Shown: positions 45,692 through 58,500, counted from the stretch's first letter. The stretch: 64,000 nt of DNA from Jatrophihabitans endophyticus (GCF_900129455.1 NZ_FQVU01000007.1:118987-182986), one strand, 5' to 3'. Program-made: numbers and translations. The notes: generated by a model from the sequence alone, not told the origin.

Positions 45692-46807
45692 TCAGGCTGC
45701 GACCGACCGCACCAACTCGGCGTACTGCCGGGCGACCGTGGTGGGGGAGAACCGCTCGCGCAGCGACTGTGCCTGGGCCTCGCTCGGCCGCACGGCGTCC
45801 GGCTCGTCGAGCACGGACACCAGCGCGTCGGCGAGCTCGGCGACCGACATCGGGTCCTGCACGTAGACCGGGAGATCACCGCCGACCTCGGGTATCGAGC
45901 CGCACCGTGTCGTCACGGTGGGAACGCCGAGACCGAGGGCCTCGATGACGGGCAGGCCGAAGCCCTCGAACAGCGACGGGAAGGCGAAGACCGCCGCGGC
46001 CCGGTAGAGCGCACCCAACACGGCGTCGTCGACGAATCCGGTGTAGGTCACGCGCGGCCCGGTCTCGGCGGGGTCGAGCCGCACCGCCGACGCGCGCCCC
46101 ACCATCGCGTCGCGGTCCTGCCCGACGAGCACCAGGTCGACGTCGTGCCGCCGCGCGATCGACTCGTGGGCCGCGATCAGGGTCTGCAGGTTCTTGTGCC
46201 GGTACGGTGCCGCGACCGACAGGATGAACGGCCGGTCGCGTCCGAACGGGGTGTCGCGCTGCCCGTCGTCGACCAGCAGCCGGCGGAAGGAGACGGCGTT
46301 CGGGATCACGGTGATCTTGTCGCTGATGCGTGGCCCGTGCAGGCGAGCGAGATCCTGTGCGGTGAACTCGGAGATCGCCACGATCGCGTCCGCACGTCGT
46401 GCGGTGTGCGCGTGAGCGCGGGCGAGCCAGGTCCGCTTCACGGTGGAGAAGTTCTCCGGGTAATGCGCGTACTGCGCGTCGTGGATCACCGTGACCGCCG
46501 GCGCGCGCAATCCGGCAGGGGTCGCGTAGTTCAGGTGCAGCCACGCGGCGGGCTGGCGACGCGCCGAGAGCGCCACCGGCTCGTACGCCATCCGGTTCAG
46601 CCGGCGGACGTCTCGCAGCGTGTGCTCGCGGACCGGGGCTAGGTCACTGCGCGTGACCAGCGGCTCACGGTCGTAGACGACCCACTCCTCGGTGGCGCGG
46701 GCCTCCGTCCGCAATCCCTCGAGCAGGTTGACCGTCGCCTGTTCGGCCCCACCGACGCGGCCGTGGCGCACGAAGCACGCGTTGACGCCGTAGCTGATCG
46801 GTGACAT
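45692..46807 (-). CDS. GT4-family glycosyltransferase
   Basis: A 371-residue GT-B retaining transferase, cytoplasmic or membrane-associated, likely adding one sugar of the repeat unit. N-terminal domain: GRVGGAEQATVNLLEGL, VTVIHDAQYAHYPENF. C-terminal donor site: FILSVAAPYRHKNLQTLI, VDLVLVGQDRD, then FPSLFEGFGLPVIEALGLG with the E-x7-E motif. ATG 46807 was chosen (AGGAAG 5 nt upstream); GTG 46813 is in frame two codons earlier. Confidence 0.93.
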   Translation of the reverse strand: MSPISYGVNACFVRHGRVGGAEQATVNLLEGLRTEARATEEWVVYDREPLVTRSDLAPVREHTLRDVRRLNRMAYEPVALSARRQPAAWLHLNYATPAGLRAPAVTVIHDAQYAHYPENFSTVKRTWLARAHAHTARRADAIVAISEFTAQDLARLHGPRISDKITVIPNAVSFRRLLVDDGQRDTPFGRDRPFILSVAAPYRHKNLQTLIAAHESIARRHDVDLVLVGQDRDAMVGRASAVRLDPAETGPRVTYTGFVDDAVLGALYRAAAVFAFPSLFEGFGLPVIEALGLGVPTVTTRCGSIPEVGGDLPVYVQDPMSVAELADALVSVLDEPDAVRPSEAQAQSLRERFSPTTVARQYAELVRSVAA

Positions 46808-46870
46808 CCACACTTCCTGGGACTGGCTCGACTGGATATGGATCGTACCGAAGGCCGCGGATCCGGTCCG

Positions 46871-49273
46871 CTAGTACGCGACGATGAAGCGGTCGTAGCG
46901 GACCTGCACCTTCTCCGAGGCTCGTGCCCGTGACGACAGCCCCTGGGTGACGCCGACTCCACCGGAGTGCTGCAGCGCCGGCGTCGAGTCCTTCGCCGTC
47001 ACGCGCACGGCCGAACCGGCGCCCGAACCGTGGACGACGGTCATCGACAGTGCCGTCGGGTACGTCCCCTTCACCGAGAACGAGGCGGCGATGGGGGAGC
47101 CGGTCGAGAAGCGGGTGCCGAGGAAGACCTCCGTGCCGATGATGCGCGCCGCACCGTGGTTCAACCGGTAGATGATCGCGCTGATCTTGCCGTTCGGTAG
47201 GACGCGGACGGTGCCCTGGTACTGCACGTTCTTGGCGATCACGCGCGCGTCCAGGCTGAGATAGGTCCCCGTTCCCCCGATCGTGCCGAGGACGCGGTGC
47301 CGGCTGGTGAGCGTCACGTTCGTCTTGCGGATGCCCTGGAGTGTGTTGTCCAACCAGACCCCCCGCGAGAGGGCGGCGACGCCACGGTTTCCGCTCGCGC
47401 GGAGCTGCTGGGCCTTGTTGGTCCAGGCGTGGCCGTGGGTGGAACCCCAACCCTTGCTCACGCGGCGCGCGAAGGTGTCGGTCACCTTCCCGCCGGTGAG
47501 CGAGATCGTCGGCAGCGTGGGCTTCGGCGTCGGCACGGACGTGGGCGGTGTCGTGGTGGGCACGGATGTGGGCGGTGTCGTGGTGGGCACGGACGTGGGC
47601 GGTGTCGTGGTGGGCACGGACGTGGGGGGAGTCGTGGTGCTCGGGTCCGGGGTGGGGGTGGTGCTGGTCGGGTCCGGGGTGGGGGGGGTGGTGCTCGGGT
47701 CCGGCGTGGGCGTCGGTGTGGGGGGCGTCGTCGACGGGTCCGGGGTCGGTGTGGGCGTGGGGGCCGTCGTCGACGGGGTCGGGGTGGGCGTCGCCTCCGA
47801 GTAGCGCCGGACCGAACCGGTGCTGTCCTGGGTGCTCTGCCACTGCGCGAAGGTCAGGGCACCGCCGACCTGGTAGAAGCGCTTGTCGACCGTGCTTGCG
47901 AGCAGGTAGCGGTTCGCGTTGAACCGCAGGTTGTTGGCGGTGACGATGTCGGTGATCCCGCTGTTCTGGACCACGCCCGTGGCGCCCCCGTCGTGCATGT
48001 CGACCGTGTTGGCCGTGACCGACACGTCCGCCAGGTGATAGCTCTCCCCGCTGGGCGCGGCCTTGCGATTGCGGTCCTGCAGCGCGATGCCGTTGAGGTT
48101 CCCGCTGATCGAGTTGCCCGAGATCGAGACCTGGCTCGCGTTGGAGATGTTGACCCCACCGCCGCTGTACAGCGACGTTCCCGACGTGCGTCCGAGGTGC
48201 AGGGCGTTGTCGGAGATCTGGTTGTCGGAGATGACGCCGTTCTTGCTGATCTCGAAGCGGACGCCGTCGGCGTCGTTGTCACGGATGACGTTCTGGTCGA
48301 TGGTGATCCCGTAGGTGTAGGAGTCCGCCCACACCCCGACGCCCTTGTTGGCCGCCACCACGTTCTTCGAGAACAGCGCGGTGGACTCGGCGAACTTGAT
48401 CCCGCCCGACTGCCCGTCGGCGATCCAGTACCCGTCGGTGTTGTTGTTCGAGATGGTGTTGCCGCTGATGACGACGCCCGTCGACTTCCACTGCGAGACG
48501 CCGGTCTCGCCGTTGCTGTCGATCGTGTTCGACAGGATCCGTGCGTCGTCGCTGAGGGCGAGCTGGATCCCCACGTTGTGGTTCCAGCGCACGACGTTGT
48601 TCTGGACCGTCCAGCGGGGGCCGCAGACCATGACCGCCCCACGCTGGTAGAGCGACGCGAACCCCTCGATCGTGAATCCCTCGACGACCACGTCGGAGGA
48701 CGAGGACTGGATGCCGATCCGGGTGCGCGAGAGCTCGGCCTGCCCGGGGGCCGGGGCGACACCGAGGTAGATGTCGTTGGTGTCGTAGTCGGCGTAGTAG
48801 CTCGAGGCGGTGACGGTGGCGGCACTGCTGGCCCTGCTGAGCAGCCGACCGTTCACCCGGAGCGTCTCGGCGAGCCGGCAGTCGTTGCTGGTCGTGCTCT
48901 CGCAGACCCCGCCGTCGGAGTAGGCCGCGGGGAGGTAGCCGTGGGCGACGTAGCGCGCGCCCGACGCCGCCCAGCTGTCGACGGCGACCGCGCCCGAGAG
49001 GACGGCGCCGGGCTCGCCGCGCAGCGTCTGTCCCTGCCGCGGGGCCAGCGGCGCCGTCACCCGGTACACGCCCGCGGCGAAGCAGACGACCGAGCCGTTC
49101 GCGCCGGAGTTGACCGCGGCGCGGAAGTTCGACGAGGGCGTCACGGTGACGGTGCAGGCCGTCGACGCCGCGGCGGTCGCGGACCCGAAGGCGGGAATCG
49201 CGAGGGCGGGCACAGCGACGGCGAGCGCGACTGCGGCGACGCGCAGCCGTGCGAGGGTGCGGGTGGGGGACAT
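46871..49273 (-). CDS. Secreted right-handed beta-helix protein
   Basis: An 800-residue exported protein. Signal peptide about 1-36 (LRVAAVALAVAVPALAIPAF...). About 40-495 is a parallel beta-helix with many NxVxxN-type turns (VVISGNTISNNNTDGYWIAD; NGVISDNQISDNALHLG), as in pectate-lyase-like and mannuronan-epimerase-like folds. It may cleave or modify polysaccharide, but catalytic residues cannot be assigned. About 505-600 is a Pro/Thr linker including four SVPTTTPPT repeats. The C-terminal 200 residues (DTFARRVSKGWGSTHGHAWT...) belong to the same beta-sandwich family as the end of the giant protein at 40392. Confidence 0.88.
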   Translation of the reverse strand: MSPTRTLARLRVAAVALAVAVPALAIPAFGSATAAASTACTVTVTPSSNFRAAVNSGANGSVVCFAAGVYRVTAPLAPRQGQTLRGEPGAVLSGAVAVDSWAASGARYVAHGYLPAAYSDGGVCESTTSNDCRLAETLRVNGRLLSRASSAATVTASSYYADYDTNDIYLGVAPAPGQAELSRTRIGIQSSSSDVVVEGFTIEGFASLYQRGAVMVCGPRWTVQNNVVRWNHNVGIQLALSDDARILSNTIDSNGETGVSQWKSTGVVISGNTISNNNTDGYWIADGQSGGIKFAESTALFSKNVVAANKGVGVWADSYTYGITIDQNVIRDNDADGVRFEISKNGVISDNQISDNALHLGRTSGTSLYSGGGVNISNASQVSISGNSISGNLNGIALQDRNRKAAPSGESYHLADVSVTANTVDMHDGGATGVVQNSGITDIVTANNLRFNANRYLLASTVDKRFYQVGGALTFAQWQSTQDSTGSVRRYSEATPTPTPSTTAPTPTPTPDPSTTPPTPTPTPDPSTTPPTPDPTSTTPTPDPSTTTPPTSVPTTTPPTSVPTTTPPTSVPTTTPPTSVPTPKPTLPTISLTGGKVTDTFARRVSKGWGSTHGHAWTNKAQQLRASGNRGVAALSRGVWLDNTLQGIRKTNVTLTSRHRVLGTIGGTGTYLSLDARVIAKNVQYQGTVRVLPNGKISAIIYRLNHGAARIIGTEVFLGTRFSTGSPIAASFSVKGTYPTALSMTVVHGSGAGSAVRVTAKDSTPALQHSGGVGVTQGLSSRARASEKVQVRYDRFIVAY
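47532..47639 (-). repeat. Four 27-bp tandem repeats encoding SVPTTTPPT
   Basis: The units start at 47532, 47559, 47586 and 47613 and differ by only a few bases. They encode the proline/threonine linker of the beta-helix protein. Confidence 0.95.
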
Positions 49274-49372
49274 GCGGTCTCTTTCGGTGACCCCAGTGGT
49301 GCCCCCCGCGGGCGACTAACCCCTCGTACCTTGCCAGCGGTCGCGAAAGGTGTCCATACCTTGACGCAAATT

Positions 49373-50596
49373 TTATGTCGAGGTGGACGCTCGTGCCGAT
49401 CGGCCGCACGCGTCGGCGTACCACCGAGCGGTCATGGCGGGCAGTCGCTCGGCGGACCAGCGGTCGGTCGGCCCCGACTCGAACGTGGTCGAGGCGTCCA
49501 GGGCATGGGCGAGACCACCCACCACGTCGCCGTCGATCGGGCAGACGAGGCCATTGCGATCGGCCAACAGGGGCGGGCCGCCGACGTCGAGGCAGACGAC
49601 CGGGCAGCCGACGGCGCTGGCCTCCCCGACCACCCACCCTGCCGAGTCGTGCATGGACGGGAAGAGCAGCGCGTCGGCGGCGGCGAGCGCGGCGAGCACG
49701 TCCGAACGCGGCGCGTGCCCCTCGAAACTCACGCGCGACCCGAGGCCGAGCTCGCCGACCAGCGCGCGCAGGGCCGGTTCGTACGGGCCTTCGCCGTACA
49801 ACGCGAGGTCCCACCGTTCGCCCCCCGGGCGGGCGAGCGCCCGGATGGCCAGCTGCGGGCCCTTCCACGGCAGGAGTCGACCGACGAAGACGGCCTGGCG
49901 TCGTGACCCGTCGTCCCGGGGGGTAGCCGTCCGCTGCGGGAAATCGTCGTACAGCGCGATGTTGGGCTCGACCACCACCCGCCGGGCGTAAGCGAATCGG
50001 CGCGCGACGTCGGTGTTGAGGGCGACGACGACGGCAGCCCGCCGGGCGATCGGATCGCCCCAGACGCGCCGCGCGACTCTGGTGAAGCAGGAGCGCGCCG
50101 TCTCGGCGAGGACTCCGCGCCAGCCGAGCCAGCGCAGCAACCGGGTGGGCTGGTAGGTCGCGCCGCCGACCGGGCCCCACACGAGGGGAACGTCGCTCAG
50201 CGTCGTCAGGCCACAGGGCTGCCAGTCGGAGGCGAACGTGACGTGGTGGGCCACGTCGAAGGACACGGTCGCGTGCAGTTCCGCGGCCAACCCGGCCAGC
50301 GCGCGCTGCCACAACACGTAGTACCAGTACACGTCGCGGTGTCGCCGTTTGGCGCGCAGCACCCGGTCGGACAGGTCGAGATAGCGCACGTGGACGTGCG
50401 CCGCGAGGTCGGGCTCGTCGTCCAGGGCGGCACGGATGGCCGGCTCGAACCGACGGCGAGTCACCACCCACACGTCGCTGTGCTCGGCGGCTGCCCGGAC
50501 GAACGCCCACCCTGCGCCGGGCTCGGATCCCTCGCCCGGACCGCAGGCGTACGCCCCGATCAGAACGCGCAGCCGGCGGGTGTCGCCCTCGGTCAT
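49373..50596 (-). CDS. GT4-family glycosyltransferase
   Basis: A 407-residue GT-B enzyme. N-terminal domain: LIGAYACGPGEGSEPGAGWA, FDVAHHVTFASDWQP, VPLVWGPVGGATYQP. Donor domain: AVFVGRLLPWKGPQLAIRAL, WDLALYGEGPYEPALRALV, FPSMHDSAGWVVGEASAVGC with the conserved Glu. The GPxGGA element is typical of a subgroup seen in exopolysaccharide clusters. The ATG at 50596 overlaps the stop of the preceding anchored-protein gene by 4 bp (ATGA). Donor and acceptor are unknown. Confidence 0.92.
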   Translation of the reverse strand: MTEGDTRRLRVLIGAYACGPGEGSEPGAGWAFVRAAAEHSDVWVVTRRRFEPAIRAALDDEPDLAAHVHVRYLDLSDRVLRAKRRHRDVYWYYVLWQRALAGLAAELHATVSFDVAHHVTFASDWQPCGLTTLSDVPLVWGPVGGATYQPTRLLRWLGWRGVLAETARSCFTRVARRVWGDPIARRAAVVVALNTDVARRFAYARRVVVEPNIALYDDFPQRTATPRDDGSRRQAVFVGRLLPWKGPQLAIRALARPGGERWDLALYGEGPYEPALRALVGELGLGSRVSFEGHAPRSDVLAALAAADALLFPSMHDSAGWVVGEASAVGCPVVCLDVGGPPLLADRNGLVCPIDGDVVGGLAHALDASTTFESGPTDRWSAERLPAMTARWYADACGRSARASTST

Positions 50597-51156
50597 GAGC
50601 GGCGGCGGCGACGGCCGACCGCAGTCGATCCCACGCCGACGAGGAGCACGCCGCCGATCGCCACGCCCAGCGCGATCTCGCTGCCGGTGCTGAGGCGCGA
50701 CGAGCTCGACGCCGGGGACTCGTCGGTCGCGCGACCCGGCCGCAGGCCCTGATCGGACGAGCTCACCGTCACCGTGGCGGACTGGCAGGCCGCACCGGGA
50801 ACGGCCCGCACCTGGTGGCGGCCCTGGGTGGCGGTCTCGGGGATCGCCGAGATCAGCTCGAACGAGCCGTACCGGTTGGCCCGGACGTTGCCGAGGTTGA
50901 AGACGTCCGGCGAGGCGAACGTGACGGACACGATCGTGCGCGGTCGGAACCCGGTTCCGGTGATGCGTATCGACTGCCCGGGGATCACGGTGGAGCTCTT
51001 GATGCCGAGGACACAGCTCGACGGCGGGTACTTCGTCGGTGTGGCCGGCGTGTGACCCTTCGCAGCCGCGTCGGCGGGTCGGGCGCCGATGACCAGGGCC
51101 AGCCCCGCGGCGACCACGGCGGTCGACGCCGCGGCTCGTCGCCTACCTGCGTACAT
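50593..51156 (-). CDS. Small tail-anchored surface protein with Ig/IPT-like domain
   Basis: A 187-residue exported protein. A signal sequence (TAVVAAGLALVIGARPADAA) is followed by a YPPSSC motif and one Ig-like domain (STVIPGQSIRITGTGFRPRT ... GAACQSATVTVSS), which looks like an IPT/TIG fold. A Ser-rich spacer, then LSTGSEIALGVAIGGVLLVG and RRRRRS form a sortase-like tail. Start uncertain: ATG 51156 gives the best signal peptide; GTG 51171 and ATG 51300 (overlapping DUF4012) are in frame. Related in design to the genes at 53191 and 53722. Confidence 0.75.
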   Translation of the reverse strand: MYAGRRRAAASTAVVAAGLALVIGARPADAAAKGHTPATPTKYPPSSCVLGIKSSTVIPGQSIRITGTGFRPRTIVSVTFASPDVFNLGNVRANRYGSFELISAIPETATQGRHQVRAVPGAACQSATVTVSSSDQGLRPGRATDESPASSSSRLSTGSEIALGVAIGGVLLVGVGSTAVGRRRRRS

Positions 51157-51287
51157 CGCCCCTCGCCTCACCCGCCACGCATCTTTGTCGGACGGTGTAC
51201 CCATCATCGGCACCGCTGCGACCGCGGGCACGCCATGGGTCGCGGCGCCGGTGGCCCGTCGTGCTCGGGCCCGCAGCAGGATCCGCG

Positions 51288-53150
51288 TCAGGATCCGCAT
51301 CGCGCGCCTCCGACAGTCATCCGAGGCGGGCGGACCGACGGCTGGACGAGGGTGCGGACCGGCCCGTGCGACGCCGGTTCCGACAGCGTCACCGTGACCG
51401 TTCGGCTCGTCGAGACCGGCAGCTCCAGCGCGATGGTCACGGCGAGCAGGCCGTTCTCGGTCTGCACCGCGCCGCCGACGGTTCGCCCGTCGACCGTCAT
51501 CGAGCGCAGCGATGCGCCGGCGCTGCCGTAGTAGGTCACGAGCAGCTGGTTGTCGCCGGGGTGCGTCCGGAACGCAGGCTTGTCGGCGCGATAGGTGACG
51601 TAGGGCGGCAGCCCGTGCCGGGGGGCGGAGTTGCGCAGGGTCAGGGTCGCGGTGGCGGCGCCGCCGGCGGCGCAGCTTCGTCGGGTGTAGGAGGCCGTGC
51701 GGTCGAGGTAGTAGTCGAGTTTGCTCCCCGCCGCGTTGTTGACGACGAAGGCGGAATACGGTGCACCGGGTTCGTTGCCGAAGCTCCCCGCCCACTGCGC
51801 GGTCCGCAGCAGGGACTCGGTCCGTTCGTTCGCGCTCCACACGACCAGTCGCCGCTCGCGAGCGGAGCGGGACAGTGCGCGGGCCAGCCTGGCCCGGTCG
51901 CCCCCGGACACGAGCCGGTTCGACAGGGCTCGCGCGACCGAGGTCAGGTAGGCCTTGCGCTCCCGGTTGGCCGCCGGCGTCAGCCCGGGAAAGCGCCTGT
52001 ACTGGTCTCGCTGGGTGAGACCGACGACGTTGGCCGTGGTCACGCGGGTGCCGTCGGCGAGTCGTGCCCCGCCGGTGACGCGGAGCAGGTAGCTGAGGGC
52101 GGTCGGGTCGACCGCGAGCGCGCCGTCGACCGTCTCCCCGGTCCGCTTCTCCCAGAAGCCGGCCCAGATCCGGCCGGTCACGCTGAAGTCCGGGGTGAGG
52201 TTGGAGTTCTGGATGACGCCCGTCGGGTCGGTGTTGCCGTAGCGGGCGAGCAGCTCGGGGCTCAGCCTGGCGTTCGAGCGCACGTGCGCGAAGTCGGAGT
52301 CGGTGCCGAAGTGTTCGAAGCGCAGCCGACCGTGGTCGGCGACGGCGATCGCGTACCCGCCGGCGATGCCGCCGCCACCGCGCGACTCGGCCTCGTTCAT
52401 GAAGCCGACGAAGTAGCGCTGCGGGCGATCCCGGCCAAGCATCGGCAGCGCGATCCGAGCCGCGCGATCGGCGCCGCTGAGCTCGCCGTCCAGGCGCTGA
52501 AGCTGCCGCAGTAGGTCGCTACGCGTGTTGCTCACGAACGGCAGCCACGAGGGGTCGGCACCGGCGACAGCGTCGGTCGCGCGGCTCGTCGACGCACTCG
52601 CTCTCGCGAGGACCGGGAGCGCGTGCTCGATCGCCGGGAGGTCGATGGACGACGCACCGTTCCCGGCCGGCAGCGTCCGTGCCAGCTCGACGGCCCCCGG
52701 CAGGGCGTCGTCGGCGAGGTGGTTCGCCTGGGTGACGACGACGCTCACCGTCTGTAACGGGCTGCCGACGCCGGGCATGTTGCGTCCCACCCACCACGCC
52801 GGGCCCGAGGTGAGAGCCGCTGCCCGGCCGGTGTGGTCGCGGATGGCGTCGACGAGTCGCGATGCCTCGTCGGCACGTCCGGCTGCCACGGCGGTCCGCA
52901 GTTGCGAGAGCTGGGCACGAGCCGCGTTCAGCTGGCTGCGGGCCAGTATCCCGGTGACCACGATCCACACTCCGCCGAGCACGAGGAGACCGAGAAGGAC
53001 CCAGCCCGCGGTGACGGCGAGACGGGCGCGGCCCGCTCGGCGGCCACCTGTCGAGCTGTCGCTCGCACCATGGTCGTCGGACGGTCCGGCGGCGTTCCGG
53101 TCCTCGGCGGCGGAATGGTCACCGCTGTCCGCCACGTCGCTCTCAGCCAC
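51288..53150 (-). CDS. DUF4012-family membrane protein
   Basis: A 620-residue protein with a disordered acidic N-terminus (1-40), one transmembrane helix (about 45-68, VTAGWVLLGLLVLGGVWIVV), a coiled-coil stretch, and a large extracytoplasmic DUF4012 domain: RYFVGFMNEAESRGGGGIAG, FGTDSDFAHV, GNTDPTGVIQNSNLTPDFSV. DUF4012 proteins are frequent in actinobacterial exopolysaccharide clusters; their activity is not established. A LytR/CpsA-like role in attaching polymer would fit but is speculation. GTG start at 53150. Confidence 0.9.
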   Translation of the reverse strand: MAESDVADSGDHSAAEDRNAAGPSDDHGASDSSTGGRRAGRARLAVTAGWVLLGLLVLGGVWIVVTGILARSQLNAARAQLSQLRTAVAAGRADEASRLVDAIRDHTGRAAALTSGPAWWVGRNMPGVGSPLQTVSVVVTQANHLADDALPGAVELARTLPAGNGASSIDLPAIEHALPVLARASASTSRATDAVAGADPSWLPFVSNTRSDLLRQLQRLDGELSGADRAARIALPMLGRDRPQRYFVGFMNEAESRGGGGIAGGYAIAVADHGRLRFEHFGTDSDFAHVRSNARLSPELLARYGNTDPTGVIQNSNLTPDFSVTGRIWAGFWEKRTGETVDGALAVDPTALSYLLRVTGGARLADGTRVTTANVVGLTQRDQYRRFPGLTPAANRERKAYLTSVARALSNRLVSGGDRARLARALSRSARERRLVVWSANERTESLLRTAQWAGSFGNEPGAPYSAFVVNNAAGSKLDYYLDRTASYTRRSCAAGGAATATLTLRNSAPRHGLPPYVTYRADKPAFRTHPGDNQLLVTYYGSAGASLRSMTVDGRTVGGAVQTENGLLAVTIALELPVSTSRTVTVTLSEPASHGPVRTLVQPSVRPPRMTVGGARCGS

Positions 53151-53190
53151 GGTGACGCTTCCTGGGCGGACGCGTCACCGTGACGTGTGA

Positions 53191-53580
53191 TCAGGAGTGC
53201 GTGCCGCGGCGACGGCCGGCGACGATGAGCGCGCCTCCGCCGACGAGCAGCGCAGCGGCGATCAGCGACGCGGTCAGCGAGTCGAAGCCGGTGCTCGCGG
53301 TGGCGTCGTTGTTCGAGGTCGTGCGGCTGGCGTCGCTGCTGGACGGGTCGGTGCGGTGCGCGCTGGTGGGCGCGAAGTTGCACTTGGTCCCGTTGGCGCC
53401 ACCGACACCCAGGCCGCCGCCGTTGCCGCCGCCGTTGCCGACGGCTGCGGTGCAGGAGGTGGGGCCGGGCGGCGGGTAGGCCGGGGCCGCGCTCGCCGAC
53501 GTCAGGCCGACGAGAAGGAACGCCGCTGCCGCGGCGAGCGAGACGAGAAGGGCACCGAGACGGCGCACAGAAGTAGACAC
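53191..53580 (-). CDS. Short Gly-rich tail-anchored surface protein
   Basis: A 129-residue exported protein: signal (VRRLGALLVSLAAAAAFLLV...SASA), AYPPPGPTSC, a GNGGGNGGGLG stretch with a second cysteine (TKCNF), a Ser/Asp spacer, then ASTGFDSLTASLIAAALLVG and RRRGTHS. It shares signal, YPP-C motif and anchor tail with the genes at 50593 and 53722, but the Ig-like domain is replaced by glycine repeats. The GTG at 53580 has a palindromic GGGGGA RBS upstream. Confidence 0.78.
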   Translation of the reverse strand: MSTSVRRLGALLVSLAAAAAFLLVGLTSASAAPAYPPPGPTSCTAAVGNGGGNGGGLGVGGANGTKCNFAPTSAHRTDPSSSDASRTTSNNDATASTGFDSLTASLIAAALLVGGGALIVAGRRRGTHS

Positions 53581-53587
53581 AGCGCAT

Positions 53588-53597
53588 TTCCCCCGAA
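53588..53597 (-). promoter_or_regulatory. Palindromic ribosome binding site TTC-GGGG-GAA
   Basis: Read on the minus strand it lies 7 nt before the GTG at 53580. A TATAGT element (53625-53630, minus strand) further upstream is a plausible -10. Confidence 0.45.
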
Positions 53598-53721
53598 TTG
53601 AGCGCTCACACGAATTCCACACGGACTATAACCCAGATTCACGTTCCGCGCTCCGGGACCAAGGGCCCGTTCCTGTGCCCGGTCTCGACGACCTCACGCT
53701 GGCCTGCATTCGGGCAGACCG

Positions 53722-54669
53722 TCATCGTTCGCTGCGCCGGGTCAGCAGCAGCACGGCGAGCGTGCCCAGGACGAGCAGCACCGCCGCGATCGCGAGCCCG
53801 ATGCCGAGCGGGGTGTCGCCCGGGCGGGGCAGGTCGGCGCGCGGCGGCGGGGCCGAGGAGGACTCGCCGGTGGCCGGACCCGAACCGTCGCCGGACCCGG
53901 GCGACGGCGCCCCCGACGTCCCCGACGTCCCCGGCCCCGATCCCGGGGTCGTCGGTCGCGACGATCCCGAACCGGACGCCGCCGACCCCGACGTCGTCGA
54001 TCCCGATGCGCCCGCTCCGGCGGACCCGGACGGCACGCCACCACCGGGACCGGAGCCCGGACCCGTCGCCGAGCTCCCGGTGCCCGTCGCGCCGGACGGC
54101 GCGGCACCCCCCGGCCCACTGCCGGCGTCGCCGCTGCCCCCGGAGCCGCCCGAGCCGCCCGAGCCGCCCGAGCCGCCGCCGGGCGGCGGGGACGTGCACG
54201 AGCCCACGGGCGACGCCGCGCTGATGCGCGGCGTGGTCCGGTCGGCCGGCGCGGGTGCGCTGACGACGGTGCGGAAGGTGCCGGTGGCGTCCGTGCGGGT
54301 GCGACCGAGCAGCCGCCCCGTGGCGGTCAGTCGCACGCTCACCGGTTGGGTGGCCCCGAGGCCGGTCCCGGTGACGTCGTAGGTCGTGGCCACCGCGTGC
54401 GCTGCCGGTGAGGACGTGACGGCGCTGGGTGTCGACGTCGAGGGTGGCGTGACGGTGGCCGCGGCACCGCTCGACGAGCCCGATGCGCCCGTGACGTGTC
54501 GGCTCGCCGACACCGCGCAGGGTGGCGTGGGCGGGTAGGGCGCCGCCGTCGCGGCGGCCGGCCACGCGAGCGCAGCCGAGAAGAGCACCGTGGTTGTCAC
54601 CACGGCGCGAGCTGTGGACGCCGGTACGACCGGCCTCCGTGCGCGACGCAACGCCGCCCCCGACGACAC
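53722..54669 (-). CDS. Tail-anchored surface protein with one Ig-like domain and Gly/Ser/Pro stalk
   Basis: A 315-residue exported protein. Signal ([20 protein letters not shown]), then APYPPTPPC, a domain with [20 protein letters not shown] and [16 protein letters not shown], a second cysteine (VGSCTSPPP), and a 100-residue stalk rich in GGSGG and SGS. The end is [20 protein letters not shown] followed by LLTRRSER, an LPxxG-type sorting tail. GTG 54669 was chosen because AAATC-GGGG-GATTT (54674-54687) places GGGGGA just upstream. Confidence 0.78.
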   Translation of the reverse strand: MSSGAALRRARRPVVPASTARAVVTTTVLFSAALAWPAAATAAPYPPTPPCAVSASRHVTGASGSSSGAAATVTPPSTSTPSAVTSSPAAHAVATTYDVTGTGLGATQPVSVRLTATGRLLGRTRTDATGTFRTVVSAPAPADRTTPRISAASPVGSCTSPPPGGGSGGSGGSGGSGGSGDAGSGPGGAAPSGATGTGSSATGPGSGPGGGVPSGSAGAGASGSTTSGSAASGSGSSRPTTPGSGPGTSGTSGAPSPGSGDGSGPATGESSSAPPPRADLPRPGDTPLGIGLAIAAVLLVLGTLAVLLLTRRSER

Positions 54670-54673
54670 CGCG

Positions 54674-54687
54674 AAATCCCCCGATTT
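54674..54687 (-). promoter_or_regulatory. Palindromic ribosome binding site AAATC-GGGG-GATTT
   Basis: A 5-bp inverted repeat around GGGG, 4 nt before the GTG at 54669 on the minus strand. Almost the same as the element at 30742-30755. Confidence 0.5.
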
Positions 54688-54853
54688 GCGATCCAGCGGC
54701 CACCACACCGTTGTGAGGCGGCCGTATGGGAGCACCGTATCGGATGTCGCCGCGATCGGACACCGCTCACCCCCCGGCCGGCGCGACGGTGCCCGCCTGC
54801 CGCCACGCCCGAGCGCCCGCCGGACGACGTCGCGGCGCGGAGTCGGGCGCGCG

Positions 54854-54859
54854 TAGGGT
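54854..54859 (+). promoter_or_regulatory. Putative -10 element TAGGGT for mfd
   Basis: TANNNT-type hexamer 62 nt before the mfd GTG, followed by the short inverted repeat GGTTGGTCGCAACC. Confidence 0.4.
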
Positions 54860-54921
54860 TGGTCGCAACCCCTCCCTCTCCCGCGGATCAGGGGCGTTCG
54901 TGCTGCTTCGAAAGGCTTGTC

Positions 54922-58473
<3,552 letters not shown>

Positions 58474-58487
58474 CTTCCGGAGCATGA

Positions 58488-58493
58488 GATTCT
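58488..58493 (+). promoter_or_regulatory. -10-like element GATTCT of a leaderless promoter
   Basis: Followed by 7 nt and the GTG at 58501, the same spacing as at rfbB, rfbA and the MFS gene. Confidence 0.4.
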
Positions 58494-58500
58494 GGGTGCT

